Source: Serratia sp. PL17
GTDB lineage: Bacteria; Pseudomonadota; Gammaproteobacteria; Enterobacterales; Enterobacteriaceae
DNA: 64,000 bases
Direction of reading: 5' to 3'
NCBI RefSeq assembly: GCF_017832355.1
Contig: NZ_JAFIBY010000005.1
Span: 372,001 to 436,000 of the forward strand
Made by a program: the position numbers and the translations under genes. Of this stretch, positions 1 through 7,471 are shown one piece after another (positions within the stretch are counted from its first letter, which is position 1; each line of letters starts with the position of its first letter). The notes beneath the pieces were generated by a model, which was given only the letters and a program-made list of their open reading frames with translations, was not told the origin of the DNA and searched no databases.

Positions 1-347
1 GGCTTGTTGACCACCAGCGTGCCTTTAACCTCTGCGCGTTCCAGAATGTAGGTCGCATAGATGTATTCGGTATCGAAAGGCGGGTCTTTACGCATCAGGA
101 TCACGTCCAGATCCTGCAGCGCCAGATCTTGCTCGCTGCCAAAGCTGAACCAACTCTCTTTATCTTCCTTTACGCTCAGCAGGCGAGTGCGGGCGCGGCC
201 GTCACCGGCGTGAAGATAGAGATCGTCCATTTCCATGTAGTGCAGTTCCCAGCCACGACGCTGCGCTTCGAGCAGCATGGCGAAGCTGGTGTCTTTCTTG
301 ATGTTGATGGAGGCGATAGGGTCCATCACGATGCCGAGCTTAATCAT
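1..347 (-). CDS. gshB: Glutathione synthetase, N-terminal part (cut by window edge)
   Basis: Only the first ~115 codons are inside the window; the gene runs off the left edge. The product ligates gamma-glutamylcysteine and glycine with ATP in the cytoplasm, the last step of glutathione synthesis. The visible N-terminus begins MIKLGIVMDPIASINIKKD and continues with a segment reading ILMRKDPPFDTEYIYATYIL, both typical of GshB. The start codon lies 10 bases beyond the rsmE stop, so it is probably translated from the endA-rsmE-gshB transcript, the same order as in E. coli. Confidence 0.95.
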   Translation of the reverse strand, partial: MIKLGIVMDPIASINIKKDTSFAMLLEAQRRGWELHYMEMDDLYLHAGDGRARTRLLSVKEDKESWFSFGSEQDLALQDLDVILMRKDPPFDTEYIYATYILERAEVKGTLVVNK

Positions 348-357
348 CTTTTCTCCT

Positions 358-1089
358 TTAACCCAGATCACCGAAACGTACCTGCAAAGCGGTAATCGCG
401 GTGAGCGCTGTGGTTTCTGTACGCAGAACGCGTGGCCCCAGCAGGATATCAGTAAATCCGTGGCCTGTGGTCATCGCAATTTCGTCGGCGGATAAACCGC
501 CTTCCGGCCCGATCAGCAGGCGGACATGTTCCACCGGCAGCGGCAACGTATTGATACTGTGGCTGGCGCGCGGATGCAGGTTAAGTTTCAGGCTGCCATC
601 TTGCTCGGCGCACCAGTCTTCCAGTTTCATAGCTTCGCGAATTTCCGGAATACGGTTACGGCCGCACTGCTCGCAGGCGGCGATGGCGATCTTCTGCCAT
701 TGCTGAATTTTTTTCGCCAGGCGTTCACCATCCAGCTTCACACCGCAGCGCTCGGAAAACAGCGGAGTGATGACATTGACGCCAAGCTCGATGGATTTCT
801 GAATGGTGAATTCCATCTTCTCACCGCGAGAAATCACCTGGCCCAGATGCAGATTGAGCGGCGATTCACGGTCTTCCTGTTGGCCGGCACCGAGTCGCAC
901 CAGCACGTTTTTTTTATCGACCTGGGTGATCTCGGCGTCAAACACCTGGTTGCTGCCATCAAAGAGCTGCAGCGCTTGGCCAGCGCTCATACGCAGTACA
1001 CGCCCGATGTGGTTGGCTGCGTCTTCGCTCAACGCGACTTCCGCATGATCGTTCAACGACTGCGGGTGATAAATGCGGGGTATACGCAT
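358..1089 (-). CDS. rsmE: 16S rRNA m3U1498 methyltransferase
   Basis: 243 residues, the family's usual length. RsmE methylates N3 of U1498 in the decoding region of 16S rRNA using S-adenosylmethionine and belongs to the SPOUT (trefoil-knot) class. The start [15 protein letters not shown] matches the family. The C-terminal knot motifs [15 protein letters not shown] and [16 protein letters not shown] are visible at about residues 190-235. It sits between endA and gshB on the same strand. An ERIC element (1151-1352) separates it from endA. Confidence 0.96.
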   Translation of the reverse strand: MRIPRIYHPQSLNDHAEVALSEDAANHIGRVLRMSAGQALQLFDGSNQVFDAEITQVDKKNVLVRLGAGQQEDRESPLNLHLGQVISRGEKMEFTIQKSIELGVNVITPLFSERCGVKLDGERLAKKIQQWQKIAIAACEQCGRNRIPEIREAMKLEDWCAEQDGSLKLNLHPRASHSINTLPLPVEHVRLLIGPEGGLSADEIAMTTGHGFTDILLGPRVLRTETTALTAITALQVRFGDLG

Positions 1090-1150
1090 AGAAATATTCG
1101 ATCCTGACTAATGTGCAGTCATCAGTGCTGCAGCTTAAAAAAAAAGAGTA

Positions 1151-1352
1151 TATACCCAAAGTAATTGAAGCTGCAGCAAGGCGGCAAGTGAGCTCATCCC
1201 GATGAGCTTACTGAGGTAAGTGATTCGGGATACAAATCTGCCGGGAGCAGATTTGAACGCCGCTTGCAGCGGCCCCTTTAGGGGCGTGGCCCACGGATGG
1301 GCCACGTAAGCTCATGCAGTCAACACCGCGGCAGCTTTAAGTACGAACGGAG
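1151..1352. repeat. ERIC element (ERIC-1) with a ~75-bp internal insertion
   Basis: The left end begins TATACCC and is followed by the ERIC core with AAGGCGGCAAGTGAG and GAGCTTACTGAGGTAAGTGATTCGGG. The right end (GCAGCTTTAAGTACGAACGG) is degenerate. The element spans about 202 bp against the canonical 127, because a segment rich in hairpins (GGCCCCTTTAGGGGC and GTGGCCCACGGATGGGCCAC) is inserted in the right half. Its right edge touches the endA stop codon (1353-1355). It lies in the endA-rsmE intergenic space and is probably transcribed. Confidence 0.8.
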
Positions 1353-2048
1353 TTAGCCGTTTCGTTGCTGGCAAGCCTGTTGAATATAGGGATTATGATT
1401 GCCCTGCACCTTAGCGATGCGTGCCTCGCGCAGGCATTCCCACTGGCTTACCGGATATTGACGGTTCCACACGTCAAAAAGCTGGGTCTGTTGGCGTGAA
1501 AGCTGCAGTTGATAGCGATCGCGCATATAGAAGTAAGTACGAGCGATGGCACCGCGGGCGCGGGCGGGCGGTTCGGCCTGTTTGTTTTTGAAGTCCACTT
1601 TCATCGGACACTGGCCATATTGGCCTTCCCCTCCTTTCCACTGGCTGTACATGAAGTTGTTACGATCGCCATTCACTTCACCTATCGCGGGCTGCAGGTT
1701 GTGCAGGTCGGTCTCGATTTGTCGGTAGCCAGCATCCTTATTACAGTTTTTACGGCCACCCTGCTGCCAGCACTGTAATTGGTGACCGAATTGCCAGGCG
1801 GGTACCACATGTTCCCATTCGATACGCTGCGCGCGCTGGGCATTTTTACGCGCCTGATAGCCGCAACTGTTCAGATCGGGAATGCCTTTCTTGCCCTGCC
1901 AGTCGATCCGGCAGCCGCAGTAGAATGAGCCCGGCGCGTCCTGGTTAATTTTAGCCGCCGCCGTTTTGGCCTGAGAAAAGTTATTGATGCCGTGGGCCTG
2001 TGCGGCACCGGCAGTGAGAACCACCATAAACAAAATTTTGCGAAGCAT
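1353..2048 (-). CDS. endA: DNA-specific endonuclease I (periplasmic)
   Basis: 231 residues, close to the 235 of E. coli EndA. It is a periplasmic, DNA-specific endonuclease of the beta-beta-alpha metal (endonuclease I) family. An N-terminal signal peptide [20 protein letters not shown] ends in an A-x-A cleavage site. The nuclease core is recognisable from [14 protein letters not shown] (the catalytic His region, about residue 80) and from [18 protein letters not shown]. The stop codon coincides with the edge of ERIC-1. The gene is upstream of rsmE-gshB and downstream of sprT, as in E. coli. Confidence 0.95.
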   Translation of the reverse strand: MLRKILFMVVLTAGAAQAHGINNFSQAKTAAAKINQDAPGSFYCGCRIDWQGKKGIPDLNSCGYQARKNAQRAQRIEWEHVVPAWQFGHQLQCWQQGGRKNCNKDAGYRQIETDLHNLQPAIGEVNGDRNNFMYSQWKGGEGQYGQCPMKVDFKNKQAEPPARARGAIARTYFYMRDRYQLQLSRQQTQLFDVWNRQYPVSQWECLREARIAKVQGNHNPYIQQACQQRNG

Positions 2049-2149
2049 ATTCCAAAACAGCTCAAAATTGGAAAAGCAGGCAGGGTAACGGAAGTTTAAG
2101 GCAGTGGCAAATGGCGATATTTACTTGTTTTAACGTATAAATCGTTTCA

Positions 2150-2662
2150 TTAAAGCGGATCGTTAGCGATAAATCTCAGCTTTTCGCCGCACTGACGGCA
2201 GCGGTATTCACTCTCTCCACGCAGCACCCGATTATGGCGACGCACAGTGAGCTGGTGCTGTTGGCAACGGCACAGGTAGGGGAAGGTTTTGCTCTGTACT
2301 GAGGCAATCTCAAATTGATGAGTACGGCTGGCAGGGACCTGCAAGACGCTTTCCATCATCCAACGCCATTTATTGCCGTGAGGAGGGACGCGACCAAACT
2401 GGCGAAATACCAACAGGTGTGCCAGTTCATGGGGCACCACTTCGTCGATAAACGCCTGTTGGTTTTCCATCAGCAATATGGGGTTTAGCCTGATTTCCCA
2501 AGCCTGTAGCCAGGCCGTACCCGCGCTGGTGCCGCGCTGTTGGTAAACGACTTTAGGCTCCGGAAACTCGACGGAAAAGTGCTGACGGGCCAACTGCAAT
2601 TTTTCTCGCAGGCAGCGCATCACCGCTTGTTGTAGCGCAATGGGGATTCTTACTTTGTTCAT
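2150..2662 (-). CDS. sprT: SprT-family zinc-binding protein
   Basis: 170 residues from the chosen start [21 protein letters not shown] 17-codon upstream extension exists but does not match the family N-terminus. The metalloprotease-like HELAH motif lies at about residue 80, and the C-terminal zinc ribbon carries cysteine pairs (YLCRC, YRCRQCG). SprT resembles the protease domain of Spartan; its role in enterobacteria is not well defined. It precedes endA on the same strand. In E. coli its other neighbour is galP; here it is a class I fumarase. Confidence 0.92.
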   Translation of the reverse strand: MNKVRIPIALQQAVMRCLREKLQLARQHFSVEFPEPKVVYQQRGTSAGTAWLQAWEIRLNPILLMENQQAFIDEVVPHELAHLLVFRQFGRVPPHGNKWRWMMESVLQVPASRTHQFEIASVQSKTFPYLCRCQQHQLTVRRHNRVLRGESEYRCRQCGEKLRFIANDPL

Positions 2663-3013
2663 TGCCGCTAGCTTAAGCAATGGCGCATCGGCTGGCAAGA
2701 TGTGCAGTTGCAAGCAGGTTTTTCACCGCATTGATAACCCGATCGACGCTGATGGATTGTAATCAATGTGTTAACTGCGGGATAATAAACCGTACATGCT
2801 GAGTCTGTACCCGTTGGGGACGCCTATATTCGTCCCGATTGACGCGGGCGCAGTATACGCTGCCCCTACAAAGCAGGGGGTTATTATGCGATTTAGCGCA
2901 ATAACCGACTGATTAAAAATACGTAAGGTATGGGGAGTTTTTTGACGCGGCCTGCCCCGAGCTGGCTGAGTAAGTGTGAATTTAACGCAGCTGATGTTGC
3001 AAGTGAGAGATCA
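2663..3013. other. sprT-fumarase divergent intergenic region
   Basis: About 350 bases holding both outward promoters. A hairpin is visible at 2879-2906: GGTTATT pairs with AATAACC, and a further GCG/CGC pair lies inside. It sits ~110 bases before the fumarase start and lacks a T-run, so it is more likely a leader structure or protein site than a terminator. I cannot assign regulator sites with confidence. Confidence 0.5.
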
Positions 3014-4660
3014 ATGTCGAATAAACCGTTCCATTATCAAGATCCGTTCCCGCTGAAGAAAGACGATACCGAATACTATCTGTTGAGCCGCGATCACGTT
3101 TCCGTGAGCGAGTTTGAAGGCCAGGAAGTCCTGAAAGTAGCCCCCGAAGCGTTAACCCTCCTTGCTCAACATGCGTTCCATGACGCCTCATTCATGCTGC
3201 GCCCAGCGCACCAGCAGCAGGTTGCCGATATTCTCAAAGATCCGGACGCCAGCGAAAACGACAAGTACGTTGCGCTGCAATTTCTGCGTAACTCAGAAAT
3301 CGCCGCCAAGGGTATTTTACCGACCTGTCAGGACACCGGGACGGCCATTATCGTCGGCAAAAAGGGCCAACGTGTCTGGACTGGCGGTGGTGATGAAGCC
3401 GCATTGTCACGCGGGGTGTATAACACCTTTATTGAAGACAACCTGCGTTATTCGCAAAACGCCGCGCTGGATATGTACAACGAGGTCAACACCGGCAGCA
3501 ACCTGCCAGCGCAGATTGATCTCTACAGCGTCGACGGTGAAGAATATAAATTCCTGTGCATCGCCAAGGGCGGTGGTTCAGCCAACAAAACCTATCTTTA
3601 CCAAGAAACCAAAGCGCTGCTGTCACCGGGCAAGTTGAAGGACTATTTGGTTGAGAAAATGCGCACGTTGGGTACCGCGGCTTGCCCGCCTTATCACGTC
3701 GCGTTTGTTATCGGCGGGACGTCTGCCGAGGCAACGTTGAAAACCGTGAAGCTGGCGTCCACCAAGTACTACGACGGGCTACCGACCGAAGGTAACGAAC
3801 ACGGCCAGGCGTTCCGCGATGTGGCGTTGGAAGCCGAATTGCTGAAAGAAGCGCAGAACCTCGGGTTAGGCGCCCAGTTTGGTGGCAAATACTTTGCGCA
3901 CGACATCCGCGTGGTACGTCTGCCGCGTCATGGCGCATCCTGCCCGGTGGGCATGGGGGTTTCCTGTTCCGCGGACCGTAATATCAAAGGCAAGATCAAC
4001 CGTGACGGCATCTGGCTGGAGAAACTGGAGCATAACCCGGGCAAGTTTATTCCACAGGAACTGCGTCAGGCCGGGGAAGGTGAGGCGATTAAAATCGATC
4101 TTAACCGCCCAATGGCCGAGATCCTCAAACAGCTGTCGCAATACCCGGTATCCACCCGTTTGTCACTGAGTGGCACCATTATCGTGGGCCGTGATATTGC
4201 ACACGCCAAATTGAAAGAGCGCCTGGACAAGGGTGAAGGCTTGCCGCAGTACGTGAAGGATCACCCGATTTACTATGCTGGCCCGGCCAAAACGCCGGAC
4301 GGCTACGCATCGGGTTCGCTGGGGCCGACAACCGCTGGGCGTATGGACTCGTACGTTGATCTGCTGCAGTCCCACGGTGGCAGTATGATTATGCTGGCGA
4401 AAGGTAACCGTAGCCAACAGGTGACCGACGCTTGTAACAAGCACGGTGGCTTCTATCTCGGCAGTATCGGTGGCCCAGCAGCGGTATTGGCGCAGCAGAG
4501 CATCAAGAGCCTGACCTGTGTCGAATACCCGGAGTTGGGGATGGAAGCGATCTGGAAAATCGAAGTGGAAGATTTCCCGGCGTTTATTCTGGTCGATGAT
4601 AAAGGCAATGACTTCTTCCAGAAGATCCAGGCCGGCCAATGTTCACGCTGCGTGAAATAA
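3014..4660 (+). CDS. fumA: Class I fumarate hydratase ([4Fe-4S], FumA/FumB type)
   Basis: 548 residues from [20 protein letters not shown], exactly the FumA/FumB length; the 28-codon upstream extension is not family sequence. It interconverts fumarate and malate in the TCA cycle. The cysteine-containing cluster-ligand regions are visible as [14 protein letters not shown] (about residue 105), [14 protein letters not shown] (about 224) and [14 protein letters not shown] (about 318). The C-terminus is QCSRCVK. It stands alone, followed by a strong terminator. FumA and FumB cannot be separated from sequence alone, so the symbol is a best guess. Confidence 0.93.
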   Translation: MSNKPFHYQDPFPLKKDDTEYYLLSRDHVSVSEFEGQEVLKVAPEALTLLAQHAFHDASFMLRPAHQQQVADILKDPDASENDKYVALQFLRNSEIAAKGILPTCQDTGTAIIVGKKGQRVWTGGGDEAALSRGVYNTFIEDNLRYSQNAALDMYNEVNTGSNLPAQIDLYSVDGEEYKFLCIAKGGGSANKTYLYQETKALLSPGKLKDYLVEKMRTLGTAACPPYHVAFVIGGTSAEATLKTVKLASTKYYDGLPTEGNEHGQAFRDVALEAELLKEAQNLGLGAQFGGKYFAHDIRVVRLPRHGASCPVGMGVSCSADRNIKGKINRDGIWLEKLEHNPGKFIPQELRQAGEGEAIKIDLNRPMAEILKQLSQYPVSTRLSLSGTIIVGRDIAHAKLKERLDKGEGLPQYVKDHPIYYAGPAKTPDGYASGSLGPTTAGRMDSYVDLLQSHGGSMIMLAKGNRSQQVTDACNKHGGFYLGSIGGPAAVLAQQSIKSLTCVEYPELGMEAIWKIEVEDFPAFILVDDKGNDFFQKIQAGQCSRCVK

Positions 4661-4674
4661 CCCCCCTCTAAAGA

Positions 4675-4704
4675 CCTACCGCCCGACGCCGGGCGGTAGG
4701 TTTC
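4675..4704 (+). terminator. Rho-independent terminator of fumA
   Basis: A perfect 10-bp stem CCTACCGCCC / GGGCGGTAGG (4675-4684 with 4691-4700) and a 6-base loop, followed by TTTC, 14 bases after the fumarase stop codon. Confidence 0.85.
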
Positions 4705-4831
4705 CTGCTTGTGGGGTTCATGTGTAAAGTCCTGTAGCCTGCTGGACGCCACCTTTTAACCTGTATAACCTACGCGCTAAGCAGTATCACTCGCGTAAAG
4801 GCATATTTGGAATAGAAGGTTCGGCAAACAC

Positions 4832-5698
4832 ATGGAAACGCAGGAAAATCATATCAGGGAGTTGCTGGTCTGGATTGAAGACAACCTGACTAACCCACTG
4901 TCATTGGATATCGTTTCTGCCAAATCAGGCTACTCGAAATGGTATCTGCAGCGAATGTTCAAAACGCAAACCAACCTGTCGCTGGCCTCCTATATTCGCG
5001 CTCGTCGTTTGTATCTTGCCGCCTTCGCCTTACGTTTCACACGCAAAAGCATTCTTGATATTTCAATTGAATATCAATTTGATAACCAACAGACTTTCTC
5101 TCGTTGCTTCAAGAAGCACTTTGCTGAATCCCCCAGTGTTTACCGCCATGCCCGCAAGCAGGATTTCAGCCATTTGGTGCGTTCATTGTCGGTCAGTCAA
5201 CCGGGTGACATCCAAGTGGACTGCATCAAGGTCGCCAAAGGCCAGTATGCGATCCGAGGCAAAAGTTATACTTACCATCTGGACATTGCCGATCTGGATA
5301 AATCGCATCTGCATATCCGCAGTAAGCTCAGAGAGAGATTCTATGCGTCGGTGGCTAGTCGGCCGGCGTTGACCTATGCACTCACCGAGTTTATTCCGGA
5401 TGGTGAACAGGTCAGGGTCGAGTATGTTCTCGGTGTTGCAGCGGACTACCCCGTCAGCGAGGATGCAGGTCTTGAGCCGCTGCCTGAAATTTACGGCGAT
5501 TATTGCCGATTTTTCTACTCCGGCAAGCCTGTTGCCTTGCACGATCATGTCGTACAAATCTATACCCAGGCATTACCGGAGCTCGGCCTGGCCCGTCGTG
5601 AAGGGCCAGACATTACGATGTTCAACTATTCGCTGAATGAGCAGGAGGAGCTGCATCTTGAGCTCCAGCATCTGGTGCCAGTGACGCCCCTGGGCTGA
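4832..5698 (+). CDS. AraC-family transcriptional regulator, Rob-like
   Basis: 288 residues, the size of Rob. Residues ~5-105 form the two helix-turn-helix motifs of the MarA/SoxS/Rob DNA-binding domain (DIVSAKSGYSKWYLQRMFK, RARRLYLAAFALR, FDNQQTFSRCFKKHF). The C-terminal ~170 residues look like the GyrI-type effector-binding half of Rob. Such proteins activate stress, efflux or permeability genes. It is not next to the usual rob neighbours, so I would not call it rob. It converges on xdhC, overlapping the end of that reading frame by 77 bases. Its targets are unknown. Confidence 0.85.
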   Translation: METQENHIRELLVWIEDNLTNPLSLDIVSAKSGYSKWYLQRMFKTQTNLSLASYIRARRLYLAAFALRFTRKSILDISIEYQFDNQQTFSRCFKKHFAESPSVYRHARKQDFSHLVRSLSVSQPGDIQVDCIKVAKGQYAIRGKSYTYHLDIADLDKSHLHIRSKLRERFYASVASRPALTYALTEFIPDGEQVRVEYVLGVAADYPVSEDAGLEPLPEIYGDYCRFFYSGKPVALHDHVVQIYTQALPELGLARREGPDITMFNYSLNEQEELHLELQHLVPVTPLG

Positions 5699-6674
5699 GT
5701 GACCGAACGTCAGGCGTGCGGTTTTTTTGTTGCACAATATCGGCCATTACCGCCAGCGCAATTTCCGCCGGGGTTTTACTGCCGAGCGGCAGACCGATCG
5801 GGGCATGTATACGCTCCAATTCTTGTGGGCTGAACTCGGCAATTTGCTGCAGACGCTGGCGGCGTCGCGCACTGTTACGCAATGAACCCATGGCACCAAT
5901 GTAAAAGGCGGGGGTGTGAATCGCTTCCATCAGCGTCAGGTCGTCCATGCGCGGATCGTGCGTTAGCGCCACAATCGCGGTATTGGCATGACAGCCGCCA
6001 TCTTCAATAAATTTGGCCGGGAACTGGCGCAACAAGGTGACGTTGGGTCTGAGCTGCGCGGCAAAATTATCCAGCGCATCTGGGCGGTTTTCACAGACCA
6101 GCACTTCAAAACCCAATGAACTGGCGAAGTCGGCGCAATACAGGGCCACGCTGGATAACCCGGCGATCAGTAAACGCGGGGCTGCAGCGATATGCAAAGT
6201 GATGTGCGGGCCACGGCGCTCGACTTGGGTGGCGCTGGCAAAATCGGTCAGTGTCAGGCCGTTGCAAGCATCAGGTAAGGTCAGTCGTTTAATCAACGCG
6301 TGGTGCCCGTTGAGAGCACCGGCAATGGTAGTCAGATAGTCAATACTCTCATCACCGGCCGGTAAGTATTCAATCAACACTTCCAACACGCCGCCACAGG
6401 GCAGCGCGACGTTCGGTTCCAGTCCCCCTTCGCCGTAGCGGATCACCTGGCTGGCCGCCTGATACTCTCCAGCCGCCACACGCCGAAGAAAATCCTCTTC
6501 CACACAGCCGCCTGACAGCGAACCGCAATAATGTCCATCTTGGGTTGCCGCCAGTAATGCTCCCGGCGAGCGTGGCGAGGAGCCATAAGTATTCAGTACG
6601 GTGCACAGCCACACCGGTTGCTGTTTCAGCCAGTTTATCGCCTGGCTGACCACGCTGATATCGAGATGTTGCAT
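5622..6674 (-). CDS. XdhC/CoxI-family molybdoenzyme maturation factor
   Basis: 350 residues from MQHLDISVVSQAINWLKQQP; an upstream in-frame extension would run into mocA and is rejected. The N-terminal XdhC_CoxI domain shows NTYGSSPRSPGALLA and SLSGGCVEEDF. The C-terminal Rossmann-like XdhC_C domain shows RLLIAGLSSVALYCADF. Family members bind molybdenum cofactor, protect it and help insert the sulfurated form into xanthine-oxidase-type enzymes. It starts 7 bases after mocA and is divergent from the molybdoenzyme operon at 7472, its likely client. The C-terminal tail (GASLAPDAGAQDAAPPAHS) is Ala/Pro-rich and overlaps the regulator gene. Confidence 0.88.
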   Translation of the reverse strand: MQHLDISVVSQAINWLKQQPVWLCTVLNTYGSSPRSPGALLAATQDGHYCGSLSGGCVEEDFLRRVAAGEYQAASQVIRYGEGGLEPNVALPCGGVLEVLIEYLPAGDESIDYLTTIAGALNGHHALIKRLTLPDACNGLTLTDFASATQVERRGPHITLHIAAAPRLLIAGLSSVALYCADFASSLGFEVLVCENRPDALDNFAAQLRPNVTLLRQFPAKFIEDGGCHANTAIVALTHDPRMDDLTLMEAIHTPAFYIGAMGSLRNSARRRQRLQQIAEFSPQELERIHAPIGLPLGSKTPAEIALAVMADIVQQKNRTPDVRSLSPGASLAPDAGAQDAAPPAHSANS

Positions 6675-6681
6675 AGATGAT

Positions 6682-7266
6682 TTACTCGCTGACGGGGAGC
6701 TGCGACGGAAGATCAATATCCTGCACGACAGCGGGTTGTTCAACAGGAAGCAGATGCACCGGTTGCCCTTTAACTAGCTCTCGTGCCCCATTATCACCAC
6801 GCAATTGGCACAGTTGTTTGCGCAATAGAGCGGAAAAACCGACCGGATGACCCGGTTGCTGCTGGAAAATGGGGCGAACAATGGCGTGTTGCTGCAGGGC
6901 GCTGGCCACCCGTTGGAAAACGGTGGGTGTAACGAACGGCATATCCGCCAAATGTATCAACCAGCCCTGCCAGTGGGGCGTTGCATTAACGCCCGCGGCG
7001 ATGGAATCGCCAAGACCCGGGCTGGCGAGCAGCGTGGTCGCAACCTGATAAGTGGCGCAGATCTGTTGTACTTGCACGTTATCCGGTCGCGTGACTACCC
7101 ATACCGGCAGGCCAGAAGCCAGTGCCTGACGCAGCGTTTGTTCAAACAGCGAGCGTTGTTGACCCGCACCATCCACAAACGCAGCATTTAATTTATTGCC
7201 TTCGCCACCGGCCTGGGAGAAACGTTCTCCACGTCCGGCGGCTGCGATCAGTATGCCTGCTGTCAT
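6682..7266 (-). CDS. MocA/MobA-like molybdenum cofactor nucleotidyltransferase
   Basis: 194 residues. The N-terminal nucleotide-binding loop ILIAAAGRGERFSQAGGEGN and the later WLIHLADMPFVTP (metal-binding Asp) identify the NTP-transferase family that includes MocA (makes molybdopterin cytosine dinucleotide) and MobA. Xanthine-oxidase-family enzymes in enterobacteria use the cytosine form. Together with the adjacent xdhC and the divergent molybdoenzyme, a MocA-like cytidylyltransferase is more likely than MobA. The cofactor preference is inference. Confidence 0.85.
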   Translation of the reverse strand: MTAGILIAAAGRGERFSQAGGEGNKLNAAFVDGAGQQRSLFEQTLRQALASGLPVWVVTRPDNVQVQQICATYQVATTLLASPGLGDSIAAGVNATPHWQGWLIHLADMPFVTPTVFQRVASALQQHAIVRPIFQQQPGHPVGFSALLRKQLCQLRGDNGARELVKGQPVHLLPVEQPAVVQDIDLPSQLPVSE

Positions 7267-7306
7267 TTTCCACGCCCGAATTTGCGCAACTTTTTATTAC
7301 CTTACT

Positions 7307-7389
7307 AAAATTATGTGTTTTTGAGATGTATTTTTGTTGAAAACAACATGTTAATCATCACATAATTTTGGTTATAAGCATATGCTTAT
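7307..7389. promoter_or_regulatory. Nested inverted repeats in the mocA / molybdoenzyme divergent promoter region
   Basis: Between the divergent operons are three symmetrical elements. There is a perfect 11-bp inverted repeat AAAATTATGTG (7307-7317) / CACATAATTTT (7359-7369). Inside it is TGTTG-AAAA-CAACA (7335-7348). Beside it is a perfect 16-bp palindrome ATAAGCATATGCTTAT (7374-7389). The sequence is AT-rich and lies 80-165 bases before the molybdoenzyme start. They look like operator sites, but the regulator is unknown. Confidence 0.55.
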
Positions 7390-7471
7390 GACGTCTACGG
7401 CAAGGTCGTCAGCGTTTGCGCAACAACACCGCTGAATACAAAAATACAATAAAGATACGAAGGACTTTTTT

